64,000 nt of DNA. It comes from Symbiodinium natans (lineage: Eukaryota > Sar > Dinophyceae > Suessiales > Symbiodiniaceae). Location of the stretch: contig CAJNDS010002490.1 in the NCBI GenBank assembly GCA_905221605.1, positions 195,001 to 259,000 on the forward strand, written 5' to 3'. Below the pieces are notes generated by a model. That model was not told the DNA's origin and searched no databases. It worked only from the letters and a program-made list of their open reading frames with translations. Positions 60,871 through 64,000 of the stretch are shown one piece after another; position 1 is the stretch's first letter, and every line of letters begins with the position of its first letter. The position numbers and the translations under genes are program-made.

Positions 60871-60953
60871 ATCTTGGCCAAGGCGCGTTTTCACGCTCAA
60901 AATGTTCCCGCCGATCAGCCAGTGCTCTTTGCGGCCGAGCTGTACAATCCTCC
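60871..60953 (-). CDS. Candidate exon upstream of the kinase glycine loop
   Basis: An 83 nt insert between CCCTAAA-type and TTTAGGG-type repeats. Acceptor CTCCAG and a GC donor (GAT|GCTTGG) bound an open frame containing IVQLGRKEHWLIGG and NILSVKTRLGQD. The donor hexamer GCTTGG also follows the hinge exon at 55859. It lies 1.8 kb upstream of the glycine-loop exon on the same strand, so it is probably the preceding part of the kinase protein, but no domain is recognised. Confidence 0.55.
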
Positions 60954-61358
60954 CTGGAGTGGTTGGGAAAAGGAGGTTCAGGGTTTAGGGTGTAAGGTGC
61001 TAGGGTTCAGGGTTTAGGGTTTAGGGCTTAGGGTTTAGGGTTTAGGGTTTCAAATTTTGGGTGCTCTTTGCGCGTTTTTGTTGCCATTTAAGCTTGTTCC
61101 AGCGTCGGTCTCATCTTTGTTTCTGCGCGGCTGGGCAGTCACTTGGCATTGTTCGACTCGATGCTGGATTTAGGGGGTATTCCCTAAACCCTAAACCCTA
61201 AACCCTAAGCCCTAAACCCTAAACCCTAAATCTTTCGGGGTTTTCGGCGTCCGTGGACCAAGGCTTCTAGGGCGTGTCGTGAACGCTCCCTACCATTAGG
61301 TGCTCAAGCTTGATGAACCCTAAAGAACCGCAAACTCAAATCTCTAGAGGTTGGTCAC

Positions 61359-61486
61359 TTATAAACTCTCCGAAACTTCTTCATAAATAGTATCATCTTG
61401 ACCCAGAGTAAGGCACAACTCCTGGGACCTGCCTTTAGCAAAACCTGAGGCAAGAAGCTCACCAAATCCGGAGCCGAAACCCTACA
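61359..61486 (-). CDS. Candidate 3'-terminal exon of an upstream gene
   Basis: Minus frame FGSGFGELLASGFAKGRSQE, LCLTLGQDDTIYEEVSES, L and TAA at 61359. Acceptor TGTAG. GSGFGELLASG resembles a nucleotide-binding glycine loop, but a stop 30 codons later argues against a kinase N-lobe. Confidence 0.48.
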
Positions 61487-61571
61487 CCCGCCAAAGCCTG
61501 TAAACCCACATAAGCCCTACAAGGACTGTAATCCCGAAACCCTCAAACCCAAAAGCTAAGCCCCGCTAACG

Positions 61572-61668
61572 TATAAGCCCGACGCCGAACAATCCTTAAT
61601 GAGGATTATAATCGGGGGACTATATAATCCCTATTAAGGACTGTTCGTATAAGGGGCAACATCCGAAT
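61572..61668. mobile_element. Family A palindromic element
   Basis: Inner arms AATCCTTAAT and ATTAAGGACT well kept, outer left arm degenerate. Confidence 0.68.
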
Positions 61669-62264
61669 AGAAGCCCCTTAAACCCTAAAGCCCCAAAACC
61701 CAAAACCCTAAACCCAAAACCCTATACCCTAAACCCTAAACCTAAACCCTAAACCCGAAACCCTAAAGCCCCAAAAAAACATGAGCCAAGAAGCGCCATG
61801 ACTCCAGGCAGTTACTTTGCTGCCCTCCGAAGATCATGCCTTTGCGCGCCCCCGCCACGTTTTGGGGATTATAAGACTCGGGCGCAACCTAGGAATGAAG
61901 AAAGGGCACCCGTTTTGGTTCTAAGGGGATTGTAAGGGAACCGCAGCCCTAAAACAAGGGAAAAAGGTGCCTACTCTCTTAGTTAATTAGGGTTCTTCAG
62001 GGAGGGGGGGGGGGTTCAAGGGGGGGGTAGGTAACCCAAGGCTCCCTAATACTCCCCAGTACTCCCCAAGGGTTTAGGGTTTAGGGTTTAGGGTTTAGGG
62101 GGTTTAGGATTTAGGGTTTAGGGTTTAGGGTTTAGGGTTTAGGGTTTCGACTCCTAGGCTTCCCTAACCCCCTTTGAGCCCCCCCCCTCCCTTAAGAACC
62201 CTGTGAGGCTTAGAGGGTTTAGGAGGGCTGAAGTGTTTGAATTTTCTCTTGGGGATAAGACTTT

Positions 62265-62332
62265 AGGGTTTAGGGTTTAGGGTTTAGGGTTTAGGGTTTA
62301 GGGTTTAGGGTTTAGGGTTTAGGGTTTAAAGC
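62265..62332. repeat. TTTAGGG array
   Basis: About nine units. Confidence 0.94.
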
Positions 62333-62633
62333 CAACAGATGTTCGAATTCGGCTGCAGCTCAGCTTGTCACTCAAGCACCAACTCATGAACAAAAAGCCT
62401 GAACCCTAAACCCTAAACCCTAATATCTACCAGATGCCACAAGTCAAAACCAACATGCAACGCGACTTAGCCCATGATCAGCTGAACCCTAAAACCCTAA
62501 ACCCTAAACCCTGAACCCTAAACCCTGAACCCTAGACCCTACACCCTAAACCCTAAACCTAACACAAAGGCAAGAAAGGCCAACTCTGGAGATCGCAAAG
62601 CCCTACGTAATTCTAGATTGCTAAACCCTAAAT

Positions 62634-62735
62634 CTTGGGATCTTCCTCCTGATACTAACAGTCCTTAATAGGGATTATCGTGCCCCTTGTCATAATCCCT
62701 ATTAAGGGCTGTTAGTATAAGGGGGAACATCCCAA
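62634..62735. mobile_element. Family A palindromic element
   Basis: The best-preserved copy: arms pair over about 45 bp with a short loop. Confidence 0.82.
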
Positions 62736-62807
62736 CCTAAATCCCTACACACAAGACCTCGAAACCCTAAACCCTAAACCCTAAACACTAAACCCTTAGG
62801 AACTGGG

Positions 62808-62880
62808 CCCTCCCACCAGTTTTCGTGGTGTAGGCCGCGTCCGACAGTCGGTCGCGGTTGGAGTCGACTGCCTGGGACTC
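62808..62880 (-). CDS. Candidate exon
   Basis: Minus frame SQAVDSNRDRLSDAAYTTKT then GGRAQ. Charged, protein-like; between CCCTAAA and TTTAGGG. Confidence 0.48.
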
Positions 62881-63264
62881 CGTAGGGTTTAGGGAGGTTT
62901 AGGGTTTCGGGTTTAGGGTTTAGGGATTTGCGGGTTTAAGGTTTAGGGGCATAGGGTTTAGGGTTTAGGGCTAGGGTTTAGGGATTTACGGTGTTAAGGG
63001 GTTTAGGGTTTAGGGTTTAGGAATTTTAGAGCTTTTAGGGTTTAAGGTTTAAGGTTTAGGGGATTTAGGGTTTAGGGATTTAGGGTTTGCAGGGCTTTTG
63101 TGGGAAGGGCTCCAGGACTTGTAGGGCTTAATTATAGGATTTCTTTTGCGTGTGGGAAGAGTCACTCAGTTGAGGGTTGAGGGGCTTCGGTTTAGGACGC
63201 TTTCTGAACCAAGAACATAGCTGAGTGGTTGTAAAAACCACAAGAACAAGTAGACAAGGTAGTC

Positions 63265-63330
63265 AGGACGGGAACTACAACTGGTGGTTCGGTAGGCTTT
63301 GCGAGTCTGTCCGTCTTGAGGTGAAAAAAC
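63265..63330 (+). CDS. Candidate plus-strand exon
   Basis: Plus frame SQDGNYNWWFGRLCESVRLE to a GT donor (GAG|GTGAAA). The minus strand is also open (DRLAKPTEPPVVVPVLTT). Confidence 0.4.
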
Positions 63331-63835
63331 TTGATTCACAATCTACGATCTGTTTAAGAATCCACATAAAAGAATGCAAATCCCAATCATTAAAGCTGAG
63401 ACAAAACCCCTCAACCCCTGAACCCAACAGCTCTGAAATCCTAAACCCTCAACCACTGAACCCATACGTCCCGCAAACATCCAAGGCAATTACTTACAAT
63501 CGACCGAATTTTGAACCAAGGCCGCCCATAAACACATAAGCTTACACCCTTAAGCCTAACTACTAAAACTCTACAAGCCCTAATCCCCTAACCCCGATGA
63601 GCCCCATTAACCCTAATACCCTAAGATCCTGAAAAGCCTAAGCCCTAGAGCCTAAAACCCTAACATACCCTAAACCCTCGCTGACACCCTGAGCCCTAGA
63701 ACCTAAAACCCGAAATAGAACCAACAAACATTGAACAAAAGCTTTAGGTCATACCAAACCCTAAACCCGAAGCCCTCGAACGAAAAACGCCCTAAACCCT
63801 AAACCCTCAACCCTAAACCCGAAACCCTTTCAATA

Positions 63836-63902
63836 CCAAGACGCCCTCATCAGATCTTGAGGGAACTGAGGGCTGGCTGGGAGTGAATCGTGCATCAGTG
63901 AC
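63836..63902 (-). CDS. Candidate exon
   Basis: Minus frame VTDARFTPSQPSVPSRSDEG then VL; acceptor CCCTGAG. Directly left of the last TTTAGGG array of the window. Confidence 0.38.
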
Positions 63903-63909
63903 CCCACCT

Positions 63910-64000
63910 CAGGGTTAGGGTTTAGGGTTTAGGGTTTAGGGTTTAGGGTTTAGGGTTCAGGGTTCAGGGTTCAGGGTTCAGGGTTCAGGGTTCAGGGTTC
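63910..64000. repeat. TTTAGGG grading into TTCAGGG
   Basis: Continues beyond the window edge. Confidence 0.95.

Noticed and set aside
1-64000. Interpretation as a true chromosome-end telomere or subtelomere
   Set aside because: Arrays occur in both orientations at dozens of internal places and alternate with exons of an ordered gene; no terminal uninterrupted array is present.

Overview
The window looks like nuclear DNA of a protist with plant-type (TTTAGGG) telomere repeats, most likely a dinoflagellate. Three things point there. TTTAGGG/CCCTAAA arrays are scattered through all 64 kb in both orientations rather than lying at one end. Coding sequence occurs as very short GC-rich exons in long introns. 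The one gene that can be spliced by hand needs a GC donor at 10 of its 11 introns, and frequent GC (and GA) donors are known from dinoflagellate nuclear genes. Genus cannot be told, and other TTTAGGG protists are not excluded.

The clearest gene is a protein kinase on the minus strand. Its exons were found by translating the 40-250 bp unique inserts between telomere-like arrays. From 59.1 kb down to 46.6 kb, twelve exons (about 747 nt, 248 complete codons) join in phase and give the kinase subdomains in correct order: glycine loop, VAVK, alpha-C with HPNIV, hinge, YLHSL, HGDLKPGN, DFG, activation loop, APE, DIYSLG. A probable upstream exon lies at 60.9 kb, and a C-lobe (subdomain XI) exon at 41.5 kb may belong to it. 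Ten of the twelve exons sit between CCCTAAA on the low-coordinate side and TTTAGGG on the high-coordinate side, so most introns start with TTTAGGG-sense sequence and end with CCCTAAA. One 129 nt intron is almost entirely telomere-like repeat.

Elsewhere the same bracket pattern marks dozens of candidate exons. A probable minus-strand gene or genes occupies 0.1-10.1 kb, with a possible start ATG at 10098. Minus exons continue through 12-24 kb, including a signal-peptide-like first exon at 22.3 kb. Minus-strand exons with in-frame stops near 27.2, 35.7 and 61.4 kb look like 3' ends of further genes. Plus-strand candidates cluster at 20-21, 26.3, 33.2-33.6, 35.2 and 42.5-45.3 kb. Many inserts are open on both strands, so strand is often uncertain.

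The rest is repeat DNA: long and locally variant telomere-like arrays (7-, 8- and 9-mers); several families of short palindromic elements of 80-200 bp that resemble MITEs, some with a telomere array in their centre or arm; poly-C and poly-G tracts; and an 8-mer array facing its own inverted copy at 29.2-29.7 kb. No rRNA, convincing tRNA, CRISPR array or bacterial operon was seen. All exon borders are hand-derived and unsupported by transcripts.
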